Shown here: piece by piece, positions 1-6,312 of the stretch
Layout: every line of letters starts with the position of its first letter
How positions within the stretch are numbered: position 1 is the first letter of the stretch
From: Nitriliruptoraceae bacterium
Lineage (GTDB): Bacteria; Actinomycetota; Nitriliruptoria; Nitriliruptorales; Nitriliruptoraceae
DNA: 13,108 nt
Direction of reading: 5' to 3'
Assembly (NCBI GenBank): GCA_003554005.1
Contig: PWEU01000416.1
Span: forward strand, 1-13,108
Notes under the pieces: model-generated
Told to the model about the DNA's origin: nothing
Seen by the model: the letters and a program-made list of their open reading frames with translations, nothing else
The model's database searches: none
Translations under genes and position numbers: made by a program

Positions 1-27
1 CCCCCCCCAATAATAACGCACGCTGCA

Positions 28-99
28 CAGCGAGCTGAGCGCCGGCGCCAGCTGCCCCATGGGAATTCCCCGTGACCCCCCATCCTTAGCCTTACCCTC
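28..99. repeat. 72-base direct repeat, copy A
   Basis: Partner of 180-251 with an offset of 152 bases. I count 4 mismatches over 72 positions. Each copy contains the inner palindrome GCGCCGGCGC flanked by AGCT on both sides. Read on the minus strand, this copy gives EGKAKDGGSRGIPMGQLAPALSSL, nearly the same peptide as copy B but in a different frame, as expected if an intron or non-coding spacer lies between them. Confidence 0.85.
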
Positions 100-179
100 C
101 GTACTACCCTTGCAGCAGGCCAGGCCTGCGCGGCTGCATGAAAAATGCCAACAGATCCTGCCACCCGCACACGCACCTG

Positions 180-251
180 CAGCGAGCTGAGCGCCGGCGC
201 CAGCTGCTCCATGGGAATGCCCAGTGACCCCCCATCCTTAGCCCTACCCTC
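180..251. repeat. 72-base direct repeat, copy B
   Basis: Partner of 28-99. On the minus strand it reads EGRAKDGGSLGIPMEQLAPALSSL and ends next to the splice-donor-like CAG|GTGCGT at about 179-171. The two copies keep the same peptide despite sitting in different frames, which suggests an exon duplication rather than a random repeat. Confidence 0.85.
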
Positions 252-399
252 AGCACCGCCCTTGCGCGCCACGGTGCGGGGGCCACTGGGGGAGGGGCGC
301 GCGGAGCGTGTGCGTGCCGCGGTGTTGGTGAGGTACTGCAGCAGCAGCACGCTGGCGTGGGCGCACTGCGGGCACGGGGGGGGGGGTGGGGCGGCTGGG

Positions 400-437
400 G
401 GCGCGAGAACCAGCCGATGGTCGCTGCTTCTCGCGCC
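400..437. terminator. Long perfect-stem hairpin, possible terminator
   Basis: GGCGCGAGAA (400-409) pairs perfectly with TTCTCGCGCC (428-437). Inside, after one C/C mismatch, CAGC (411-414) pairs with GCTG (423-426), leaving an 8-base loop. No T-run follows on either strand, so it would be a U-less terminator of the kind proposed in GC-rich actinobacteria, or a structured leader 62 bases upstream of the gene at 500. Since the left flank may be foreign, the gene it would terminate is unknown. Confidence 0.3.
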
Positions 438-499
438 GGGCGGGGGTGTGGGTGGGCAGCGATGTGCGAAGCTGTCAGCCGTCGTGAGGGAGGCAGCAG

Positions 500-925
500 G
501 TGCTTCGGGTGCTGATCGCTGGTGCCGTCCTGGTGCTGCTCGTGTGGGTCGCGAAGCGCTGGATCAAGGGCCAGGGGCTCTCAGCGGTCCGTCAGACGAT
601 CGTCACCGTGGGCCTGTTCGCCCTGGGCGCGGTGGTCGGGGCGGCCTCGGCCACCACGGTCACGAACGTGCGGGGTCCGACCGTCAACCAGTCGATCGGG
701 GTGATCGCCGACGTCCGCATCGACGAGGGCGACCTGGTGCCCTACGTCTGCGTCCGGGAGCGGGGAGAGCCGGTGGTCCCCGGGCAGTACTCCTGGTGCG
801 GAGCCTTGGCGACGGAGGTCTCACGCACGGTCCTTGCCGGTGAGCGCGAGGTGGCACTGGGCTGGATCTCGCCCCGGGACATCAGTGACCGCGTCATCGT
901 GTCGGTCGTCCCGGCCGCGTCCTGA
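500..925 (+). CDS. Small membrane-anchored protein of unknown function
   Basis: I do not recognise this 141-residue protein. It has two hydrophobic segments at about residues 3-18 and 33-52, joined by a basic stretch (KRWIKGQG). Then comes a C-terminal part of about 90 residues with beta-rich character and two cysteines, C84 and C100, which could form a disulfide outside the membrane. The first segment could also be a signal anchor. The GTG start is well supported: GAGGGAGG at 486-493 lies 6 bases upstream. The codon pattern has G or C in nearly every third position, as in the other genes, so it belongs to the bacterial part of the contig. It stands alone, with 270 bases before the next gene. 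The upstream hairpin at 400-437 is the only visible candidate control element. Function is not inferable from context. Confidence 0.7.
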   Translation: MLRVLIAGAVLVLLVWVAKRWIKGQGLSAVRQTIVTVGLFALGAVVGAASATTVTNVRGPTVNQSIGVIADVRIDEGDLVPYVCVRERGEPVVPGQYSWCGALATEVSRTVLAGEREVALGWISPRDISDRVIVSVVPAAS

Positions 926-1018
926 GCGTCGCCCGAAGCCCCGCCGCAGCGGCGCCCGAAGCCCCGCCGCAGCGTCGCCCTCAAGCCCCGCCGCAGCGGC
1001 GCCCTCAAGCCCCTCCCC
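926..1018. repeat. 23-24 base GC-rich tandem repeat, about four units
   Basis: Units begin directly after the stop codon of the preceding gene, at 926, 949, 972 and 996. The core AAGCCCCGCCGCAGCG is shared. Units 1 and 2 read CCCGAAGCC and units 3 and 4 read CCCTCAAGCC, while GCGTCG and GCGGCG alternate at the unit starts. The fourth unit is truncated. Each unit contains GCCGC-A-GCGGC-like small dyads. It looks like a minisatellite in intergenic DNA. A role as terminator or structured 3' region is possible but unproven. Confidence 0.8.
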
Positions 1019-1064
1019 GAGCCGCGCCCCGAGCCGCGCCAGAGCCGCGCCCAGAGCCACGTCC
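1019..1064. repeat. 11-12 base tandem repeat GAGCCGCGCCC, about four units
   Basis: Units start at 1019, 1031, 1042 and 1054, the last diverged to GAGCCACGTCC. It abuts the 23-24 base array, so two different short repeats lie back to back in the 270-base gap. The remaining 131 bases to the next gene hold a small hairpin (CCCGCAC/GTGCGGG, 1150-1164) and no convincing promoter. Confidence 0.7.
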
Positions 1065-1195
1065 TCCGGCGTGTCGCGACCGGCGCCCCCGGGCGCGTGC
1101 GTGCGGCGGTTTGCAGCCGGGGGCCGCTGGCGAGCACGATGGCCCCCGGCCCGCACCGTGCGGGGGCGCGTGACACCACGCGAGGAGGGAACCTG

Positions 1196-1702
1196 ATGCC
1201 GACCGCGGACTTCGGCCGCTTCTTCGACGACTTCGAGGTGGGGGACGTCTACAAGCACTGGCCCGGGAAGACGATCACCCAGGCCGAGGACATCCTGTTC
1301 TGCTCGATCACGATGAACCAGCACCCGCTGCACTCCGACGACAACTACGCGGCGGCCGCCACCCCCCACGGCAAGGCGATGGTGGTCGGCAACCTCGTCT
1401 ACTCGATCGTGCTCGGCCAGTCCGTCCCGGACGTGTCCGGGCGGGCGGTCGCGAACCTCGAGATCGAGTCGCTCAAGCACGCCAACCCCACCTTCCACGG
1501 CGACACGATCTACTCCGAGACCGAGGTGCTCGAGGCCCGCGAGTCCCGGTCGAAGCCGGACCGGGGGGTCGTCAAGGTCCGCACCATCGGCTACAACCAG
1601 GACGGCGTGATCGTCTGCGAGTTCACCCGGAGCGTGCTGGTGCCCAAGCGAGGCTTCGCCTTCGACGGGCAACCCGGCCGTCCCGAACCACAGGAGTCGT
1701 GA
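1196..1702 (+). CDS. MaoC family (hotdog-fold) acyl-CoA hydratase/dehydratase
   Basis: The protein has 168 residues, a normal length for a single-domain MaoC enzyme, which adds or removes water at a 2-enoyl-CoA. The N-terminal FxxFxxGDVYKHWPGKTITQ pattern leads into the active-site segment MNQHPLHSDDNYA (residues 40-52). H46 is the expected catalytic histidine. The usual aspartate position carries N41, which to my memory is common in the subfamily that includes mycobacterial Rv2499c and mesaconyl-type CoA hydratases. The HANPTFHGDTIYSETEV block and the YNQDGVIVCEF strand complete the fold. The ATG at 1196 is chosen because AGGAGGG at 1183-1189 sits 6 bases upstream; longer in-frame starts lack this. 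No CitE-like lyase or acyl-CoA carboxylase is nearby, so the substrate is unknown. It appears to open a long gene train, 3 bases before the next start. Confidence 0.85.
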   Translation: MPTADFGRFFDDFEVGDVYKHWPGKTITQAEDILFCSITMNQHPLHSDDNYAAAATPHGKAMVVGNLVYSIVLGQSVPDVSGRAVANLEIESLKHANPTFHGDTIYSETEVLEARESRSKPDRGVVKVRTIGYNQDGVIVCEFTRSVLVPKRGFAFDGQPGRPEPQES

Positions 1703-1705
1703 GGG

Positions 1706-2248
1706 GTGAGTGGGAGTGCGGGACGGGGGAGGCGAGGCCGGTCGGCGGTGCTCGAGGTGCACCGTGAGGCCGGACCGCCGCGGATGACCGTCGTGGTCCA
1801 CAACGGTCAGTGGGTCTGTGACCTGGAGGTGGCGGTCGGCCGCGATGGGGGTGTCATCCGCCACGTGGACGACTGGTTCCTGCAGGTCTCCCACCCGCCA
1901 GCCTCCGGTGAGTGGTGGCTGTTCGATCGTGGAGGAGCGCTGCGGGCCACGGTCAGCCGCAACCGCCCCGTCGGCGAACGCTTCCACATCGAGGTGGACG
2001 GCACGGCCTTCGACGTCGCCCCGATGGCGCGCTGGTGGCGCCGTCGGTGGCGTGTCTGCGACGCCGAGGAGCGCACGGTCGTCGAGGCCCGCCAACGGCT
2101 GTTCGCCCGCCCGGTGCACGAGCTCTGGGTGCGCTCCGGTGACCTGCCGCCGGAGTTGGTGTGGGTGGGGGCGTGGCTGCTGGCCGAGCGGACCACGCGG
2201 GGGCTGCGTCCCACCCGGCGGCCGAGGTGGGGGGTGCCCTCCCCGTGA
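1706..2248 (+). CDS. Unknown 180-residue protein, Trp/Arg-rich, possible LURP-one-like beta fold
   Basis: I do not recognise this protein with confidence. After a basic start (residues 1-13) it alternates short strands and turns. Notable are DDWFLQVSHP (55-64), GEWWLFDRGG (69-78), RFHIEVDGTAFDV (92-104), an unusual cluster MARWWRRRWRV (107-117) and a hydrophobic end ELVWVGAWLLAE (150-161). The repeated pattern of strand, DxxG turn and strand recalls tubby/LURP-one-like barrels, but this is a weak inference. There is no signal peptide or clear membrane helix. It starts with GTG 3 bases after the hydratase stop, with AGGAG at 1692-1696. Its stop TGA overlaps the GTG of dgt by 4 bases, so its translation is probably coupled to dgt. 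A later in-frame ATG at 1784 is possible but lacks a ribosome-binding site. Confidence 0.65.
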   Translation: MSGSAGRGRRGRSAVLEVHREAGPPRMTVVVHNGQWVCDLEVAVGRDGGVIRHVDDWFLQVSHPPASGEWWLFDRGGALRATVSRNRPVGERFHIEVDGTAFDVAPMARWWRRRWRVCDAEERTVVEARQRLFARPVHELWVRSGDLPPELVWVGAWLLAERTTRGLRPTRRPRWGVPSP

Positions 2249-3261
2249 GCGACGCTCCAGCGGGACCCGTTCGTCGGCGCCCCCGTGAGGTGCGCGAGGC
2301 CGAGGAGGACGCGCTGCTGTCCCCGATCGCGGCCCGGTCCGCTCGGGCGCGGCCCCGGGACGTCGACGAACCCGAGGACCCCTACCGCACCGCCTACGAG
2401 CGCGACCGGGACCGCATCCTGCACTGCAAGGCCTTCCGCCGGCTGAAGCACAAGACCCAGGTGTTCCTCAACCCCGAGGGCGACCACTTCGTCACCCGGT
2501 TGACCCACACCTTGCAGGTCGCCCAGGTGGGACGCTCCATCGCCAGCGCGCTCGCCCTGAACGAGCCGCTGACCGAGGCGATCTGTCTCGGCCACGACAT
2601 CGGCCACGCCCCCTTCGGTCACACCGGCGAGGACGCGCTCGCGCCGTTGTTGGAGGGTGGCTGGCAGCACGCGATCCACGGCGTGCGGATCGTCGAGGTA
2701 CTGGAGCCGCTGAACCTCACCCCCGAGGTGCGCGACGGCATCCGGCAGTCGAGCTGGCGCAACGACCCCCCGCCCACGACGGCCGAGGGCATGGTGTGCC
2801 GGTTCGCCGACCGGATCGCCTACCTGGCCCACGACGCCCAGGACGCCCAGCGCGCCGGGGTGCTGGACCCCGCTGACCTCCCGGCCCACCTCATCGACCG
2901 CTTCGGGCCCCCGGGCCGGGCCTGGATCGCGGCCATGCTGACGATGGTGGTGGACGCCTCGGTGGAGGCCGGCGAGGTGACCATGCGCCCCGACGACCTC
3001 GTGGCGATGCACGAGCTCAGGACCTGGATGTTCGAGCACATCTACCTGCGCGAGGAGGCCAGAGCGCAGTCCGAGCGGGGGGTTCGGGTGATCCAGGACC
3101 TGGTCGGCCACTTCCGGCGGCACCCCCAGCAGATCCCGGACGCCTACCGGCTACCGGGCTCGAGCGACCTGCAGGCTGCGGTTGACTACGTTGCCGGCAT
3201 GAGCGACAAGTACGCCATCAGCGCCCACGACCAGCGGTTCCGTCCCGCTGGGTTGTACTGA
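2245..3261 (+). CDS. dgt: dGTPase-like HD-domain triphosphohydrolase
   Basis: This HD-superfamily enzyme of 338 residues is expected to hydrolyse deoxynucleoside triphosphates, classically dGTP, to the nucleoside and triphosphate in the cytoplasm, limiting dNTP pools. The family signature DPYRTAYERDRDRILHCKAF (residues 45-64) and RRLKHKTQVF (65-74) are clear. The metal-binding HD residues are H88 (RLTHTLQV), H117-D118 (LGHDIGH) and D189 (FADRIAYLAHD). The length fits the shorter Dgt-like type found in actinobacteria and alphaproteobacteria; substrate range in that type is often broader than dGTP. The start is placed at GTG 2245, giving a 4-base GTGA overlap with the upstream gene. A longer frame exists but would run deep into that gene. 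Only 1 base separates it from the ABC ATPase. In many actinobacteria dgt lies near dnaG; that is not seen here. Confidence 0.93.
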   Translation: MSDAPAGPVRRRPREVREAEEDALLSPIAARSARARPRDVDEPEDPYRTAYERDRDRILHCKAFRRLKHKTQVFLNPEGDHFVTRLTHTLQVAQVGRSIASALALNEPLTEAICLGHDIGHAPFGHTGEDALAPLLEGGWQHAIHGVRIVEVLEPLNLTPEVRDGIRQSSWRNDPPPTTAEGMVCRFADRIAYLAHDAQDAQRAGVLDPADLPAHLIDRFGPPGRAWIAAMLTMVVDASVEAGEVTMRPDDLVAMHELRTWMFEHIYLREEARAQSERGVRVIQDLVGHFRRHPQQIPDAYRLPGSSDLQAAVDYVAGMSDKYAISAHDQRFRPAGLY

Positions 3262-3262
3262 G

Positions 3263-4189
3263 GTGCCGCCGGTCGTCGAAGCCCGGGCACTGACCAAGCG
3301 GTTCGGGACCTTCACCGCGGTCGACCGCATCGACCTCGAGGTGGCCCGCGGCGAGGCCTTCGGGTTCCTCGGCCCGAACGGTGCGGGCAAGACCTCCGCG
3401 ATGCGCATGATCGGTGCGGTCTCGCCGGTGACCGAGGGCCAACTGCGCGTGCTCGGGATGGACCCCGAGCGTGAGGGTGCGGAGCTCCGGGCCCGTCTGG
3501 GGGTGGTGCCCCAGGAGGACGCCCTGGACCAGGAGCTGACGGTCGCGGAGAACCTCGCGATCTACGGCCGGTACTTCGATCTGCCCCGCCCCGTCATCCG
3601 GGAGCGGATCGACGAGCTGCTCGAGTTCGTCCAGCTCAGCGAGCGTCGTCAGGCCCGGGTCGATCCGCTGTCGGGGGGGATGAAGCGCCGCGTGGTGATC
3701 GCCCGAGCGCTGATCAACGACCCCGAGGTCATGCTGCTGGACGAGCCGACCACCGGGCTGGACCCTCAGGCCCGGCACGTGCTGTGGGACCGGCTGTTCC
3801 GGCTCAAACAGCGGGGTATCACGCTGCTGCTCACCACCCACTACATGGACGAGGCCGAGCAGCTGTGCGACCGGCTGGTGGTCATGGACGCCGGCCGGAT
3901 CGTCGCCGAGGGGGCCCCGACGGCGCTGATCGCGGCCCACGCGACCCGGGAGGTGGTGGAGATCCGCCTCGCACCTGAGGAGGACGAGGACGCGGCCGTG
4001 CAGGTGCTGGAGCGCACCGGACACCGGGTCGAGGCGCTGCCCGACCGTGTGCTGGTCTACGTCGACGACGGGGATGCGTTCGTGCGTGAGGTGCACGCCC
4101 GCGGGCTGGAGCCCACCGCGGTCCTCACCCGGCGTGCCACGCTGGAGGACGTGTTCCTGCGCCTGACCGGGCGCGCCCTGGCGGACTGA
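3263..4189 (+). CDS. ABC transporter ATP-binding protein, DrrA/NodI type
   Basis: This 308-residue nucleotide-binding subunit powers an exporter. Walker A is GPNGAGKT (residues 37-44), the Q-loop glutamine is Q84, the signature is LSGGM (136-140), Walker B is VMLLDE (156-161), the D-loop is GLD (165-167) and the switch histidine is H193 (TTHYMDEAEQ). A C-terminal extension from about residue 225 ends in ATLEDVFLRLTGRAL, a tail typical of the DrrA/NodI subfamily associated with drug, polysaccharide or lipid export. All catalytic residues are present. It starts with GTG 1 base after the dgt stop, without a clear ribosome-binding site, and its stop overlaps the ATG of the first permease (TGATG), so the three transporter genes are translationally coupled. 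The substrate cannot be read from the sequence. Confidence 0.93.
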   Translation: MPPVVEARALTKRFGTFTAVDRIDLEVARGEAFGFLGPNGAGKTSAMRMIGAVSPVTEGQLRVLGMDPEREGAELRARLGVVPQEDALDQELTVAENLAIYGRYFDLPRPVIRERIDELLEFVQLSERRQARVDPLSGGMKRRVVIARALINDPEVMLLDEPTTGLDPQARHVLWDRLFRLKQRGITLLLTTHYMDEAEQLCDRLVVMDAGRIVAEGAPTALIAAHATREVVEIRLAPEEDEDAAVQVLERTGHRVEALPDRVLVYVDDGDAFVREVHARGLEPTAVLTRRATLEDVFLRLTGRALAD

Positions 4190-4965
4190 TGGCCATGCCC
4201 ATCGCGCTGCGGGTCCTGGAGGGCCACGCCCGCGCCTACCGCCACACCTGGCGCGGCACCACCATCGGGGCGGTGCTGACGCCGGTGCTGTTCCTGGCCG
4301 CGATGGGGCTGGGGCTCGGGCAGCTGGTGGACCGGGAGCCGACGGCGGCGCTCGGGGAGCTGAGCTACCTGGCCTGGTTGACCCCGGGGCTGCTGGCCGC
4401 GTCCGCGATGCAGGCCGGTGCGGCCGACGGGACGTTCCCGGTGCTGGCGGGCACACGGTGGGTCCGGACCTACCACACGGCCGTGGCCAGCCCCGTGCGG
4501 CCCCGCGACCTCCACCTCGGCAACCTGCTGTGGGCCACGATCCGCATCAGCGTGATCGCCCTGGTGTTCGTGGTGGTCGCCGCCGGCTTCGGTGCCGTGC
4601 CGCTGTCGCGCGGGTTGCTGGCGCTGGGCCCCGCGGTGCTGACCGGGGTCGCGTTCTGTGCCGTGCTCAGCGCCGGGGTGGTGCTGCTGATCAGGGACCA
4701 GTTCCTCGCGGGCCTGAACCGGTTCGTGATCGTGCCGCTGTTCCTGTTCTCGGGCACCTTCTTCCCCGTCGAGCAGCTCCCACCGGTGGCGGGTGCGATC
4801 GCCCGGGTGCTGCCCCTGTGGCACGGGGTGGAGCTGACCCGGGCGCTGGCGTTGGGCACCGCGCCCGCGCTGCCCTGGCCGGTCCACCTCGGCGTCGTCG
4901 TCGCGTTGCTGGTCGCCGGGATCCTGGCGGGCAGCGTGACCTTCGACCGGCGGCTCAGACCGTGA
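4189..4965 (+). CDS. ABC-2 type exporter permease, first subunit
   Basis: A polytopic membrane protein of 258 residues with about six hydrophobic segments (roughly 24-45, 60-78, 113-135, 143-167, 178-193 and 231-250). The NodJ/DrrB-like motif FSGTFFPVEQLP (187-198) followed by LPLWHGVELTRAL (208-220) identifies the ABC-2 permease family. The C-terminus RRLRP is basic and short, with no extra domain. The ATG overlaps the stop of the ATPase gene by one base, and its own stop overlaps the next permease start by four, giving ordered co-translation. It probably pairs with the following permease as a heterodimer, since the two share the same motif arrangement but differ widely elsewhere. Confidence 0.88.
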   Translation: MAMPIALRVLEGHARAYRHTWRGTTIGAVLTPVLFLAAMGLGLGQLVDREPTAALGELSYLAWLTPGLLAASAMQAGAADGTFPVLAGTRWVRTYHTAVASPVRPRDLHLGNLLWATIRISVIALVFVVVAAGFGAVPLSRGLLALGPAVLTGVAFCAVLSAGVVLLIRDQFLAGLNRFVIVPLFLFSGTFFPVEQLPPVAGAIARVLPLWHGVELTRALALGTAPALPWPVHLGVVVALLVAGILAGSVTFDRRLRP

Positions 4966-5786
4966 CCGCTCGGGATGCGCCGCCGCGCGCCAGCCTCCAG
5001 CTCCGGCTCACCCCGCCGCCGTTGCTGGGGCGGTCGGTGCGGCTGGTCGAGCGCAACCTGATGGCCAACCGGCGGGCCTGGATGATCTTCGTCTCCGGGT
5101 TGTTCGAGCCGATGTTCTACCTGTTCGCGATGGGGGTCGGGGTCGCCGCCCTGGTCGGCGAGGTACCGGGGCCGGACGGGCAGCCCGTGCCCTACGGGGT
5201 GTTCGTCGCGCCGGCCCTGCTCGCGGTCTCCGCGATGAACGGCGGCGCCTACGAGTCCACCTTCAACGTCTTCGCGAAGCTGAAGTGGGGGCGGGTCTAC
5301 GACGCGATCCTGGCCACGCCGCTGACCCCTCGGGACGTGGCGGTGGGTGAGCTGACCTGGGCGCTGGTCCGCGGTTCGGTCTACGCCGTCGGGTTCCTGG
5401 TGGTCGCCTGGCTCGCGGGGCTGGTGACCTCGCCGTGGGCCCTGCTCGCCCTACCCGCGGCGATGCTGATCGGGTTCACCTTCGCCGGGCTCGGGCTCGC
5501 GGCCACCAGCGTGATGCGGTCCTGGCAGGACTTCGACCTGGTCCAGCTGGTGCTGCTGCCCCTGCTGCTGTTCTCCGCGACCTTCTACCCCCTGGAGGTC
5601 TACCCCCCCTCGGTCCGGTGGCTGGTCCTGCTCTCGCCCCTGTACCACGGCGTCGAGGTGGTCCGGGGCCTGATGCTCGGGGCGCTCACCTGGACGATGC
5701 TGCTCCACGCGGCGGTGCTGCTGGCGCTCGGACTGGCCGGGCTCCGCTTCGCGATCCGACGGTTCGACGCGACGCTCAGGACCTGA
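4962..5786 (+). CDS. ABC-2 type exporter permease, second subunit
   Basis: A 274-residue membrane protein related to the preceding permease. After a cytoplasmic stretch of about 38 residues come hydrophobic segments near 42-66, 79-95, 135-155, 159-184, 193-208 and 245-262. The diagnostic motif is FSATFYPLEVYPP (204-216) with LSPLYHGVEVVRGL (224-237), matching the LPLWHGVELTRAL block of its neighbour. The GTG at 4962 overlaps the previous stop by 4 bases. The same frame is open further upstream, but that part lies in the first permease and is not likely coding. Together with the ATPase it forms a three-gene exporter, ATPase plus two unlike permeases, as opposed to the simpler DrrA/DrrB pair. 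Its last codons are followed by 22 bases to the GNAT gene with no terminator visible. Confidence 0.88.
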   Translation: MTARDAPPRASLQLRLTPPPLLGRSVRLVERNLMANRRAWMIFVSGLFEPMFYLFAMGVGVAALVGEVPGPDGQPVPYGVFVAPALLAVSAMNGGAYESTFNVFAKLKWGRVYDAILATPLTPRDVAVGELTWALVRGSVYAVGFLVVAWLAGLVTSPWALLALPAAMLIGFTFAGLGLAATSVMRSWQDFDLVQLVLLPLLLFSATFYPLEVYPPSVRWLVLLSPLYHGVEVVRGLMLGALTWTMLLHAAVLLALGLAGLRFAIRRFDATLRT

Positions 5787-5795
5787 CCGCGCCGG

Positions 5796-5801
5796 TACGG
5801 T
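5796..5801 (+). promoter_or_regulatory. Candidate -10 element for a leaderless acetyltransferase transcript
   Basis: TACGGT fits the actinobacterial TAnnnT -10 pattern and ends 7 bases before the ATG at 5809, the spacing expected when transcription begins at the start codon. The gene has no clear ribosome-binding site, which agrees with a leaderless message. No good -35 box is visible. Confidence 0.3.
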
Positions 5802-5808
5802 CCATGCC

Positions 5809-6312
5809 ATGGGTACTCCGACCGTGCGTGCTGCGACCACCGCCGACCTACCGGTGGTGGCGGCGATCTACACCCACTACGTGCTGCGGACCACCACGAC
5901 CTTCAACACCGAGGTCCGGACCCCCCGGCAGTGGCAGGAGCGGTTCGACACCCACGTCGTCAGCGGCCCCTACCACCTGCTGGTCGCCGAGGTGGAGGGT
6001 GTGGTGGCGGGCTACGTCGAGACCCAGCCTTTCCGCGAGAAGCCGGCCTACGCCCGTTCGGTCGAGCTGAGCGTCTACGTCGCGCCGGACGGCACCGGAG
6101 GTGGGGTCGGCAACGCGCTGTACACGGTGCTGCTCGCGGAGTTGGTGGCGGACGAGCGCTTCCACCGGGCGTACTCGCTCGTGGCGCTGCCGAACGACAT
6201 CTCGGTCGCCTTCCATGAGCGTCACGGGTTCGTCCTGCGTGGCACGCTGACCGAGGCCGGCTACAAGTTCGGCCGGTACCTCGACGTCGCGTACTACGAA
6301 CGCCCACTGTGA
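5809..6312 (+). CDS. GNAT N-acetyltransferase, phosphinothricin acetyltransferase-like
   Basis: A cytoplasmic 167-residue GNAT enzyme that should move acetyl from acetyl-CoA to an amino group. The opening VRAATTADLPVVAAIYTHYV (residues 6-25), then TFNTE (31-35), PFREKPAYARSVELSVYV (74-91), the CoA-binding loop DGTGGGVGNAL (94-104), and ALPNDISVAFHERHGFVLRGTL with YKFGRYLDV (152-160) all match the PAT/Bar and L-amino acid N-acetyltransferase (MnaT, ArsN1-like) group. Members act on phosphinothricin, arsinothricin, methionine sulfoximine or plain amino acids, so the substrate stays open. No antibiotic cluster surrounds it, which makes a general amino acid or detoxifying role more likely than self-resistance. 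It ends in overlap with the globin gene. Confidence 0.88.
   Translation: MGTPTVRAATTADLPVVAAIYTHYVLRTTTTFNTEVRTPRQWQERFDTHVVSGPYHLLVAEVEGVVAGYVETQPFREKPAYARSVELSVYVAPDGTGGGVGNALYTVLLAELVADERFHRAYSLVALPNDISVAFHERHGFVLRGTLTEAGYKFGRYLDVAYYERPL

Larger units (their letters stand above)
1..395. other. Gene-less foreign-looking segment, possibly green-algal nuclear DNA joined to the contig
   Basis: No credible bacterial gene lies here. The segment has runs of 8 C (1-8) and 11 G (376-386), AT-richer patches (9-19, 141-146) and a near-exact internal duplication. On the minus strand a frame read from about 377 down to 177 encodes a Ser/Ala/Arg/Pro-rich peptide ending in LAPALSSLQ, followed directly by CAG|GTGCGT, which fits a eukaryotic 5' splice-site consensus. 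The homopolymers, peptide style and possible intron remind me of Chlamydomonas-type algal nuclear sequence. That is pattern recognition, not a search result. The junction with actinobacterial DNA must lie before the ribosome-binding site at 486, most likely near the G-run. It could instead be a low-complexity bacterial intergenic region. Confidence 0.5.

Noticed and set aside
376..386. G-quadruplex or functional G-run
   Set aside because: One uninterrupted G11 run at a probable foreign or chimeric region is better explained by algal-type homopolymer or sequencing/assembly error.
145..843. 232-codon plus-strand open frame across the left end
   Set aside because: It spans the suspected junction, is low-complexity Gly/Arg/Ala, has no ribosome-binding site and overlaps the better-supported gene at 500 in another frame.
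926..1064. CRISPR array
   Set aside because: The units are contiguous with no spacers, and there are no cas genes.
1111..1140. Promoter TTGCAG-18-CACGAT before the hydratase
   Set aside because: Each box matches its consensus at only about half of its positions; in such GC-rich DNA this is not enough.
742..1179. Minus-strand repeat protein reading through the tandem arrays
   Set aside because: The Arg/Gly repeats (LRRGFGRR-like) come from the DNA minisatellite; unit lengths of 23, 24, 11 and 12 do not keep frame.
2245..3261. Dgt as an anti-phage dNTP-depletion gene
   Set aside because: Some dGTPases act in defence, but this one is the common actinobacterial housekeeping type with no other defence gene or mobile element nearby.
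5809..6312. Acetyltransferase as herbicide or antibiotic self-resistance
   Set aside because: Family resemblance only; many PAT-like enzymes act on ordinary amino acids and no biosynthetic cluster is present.
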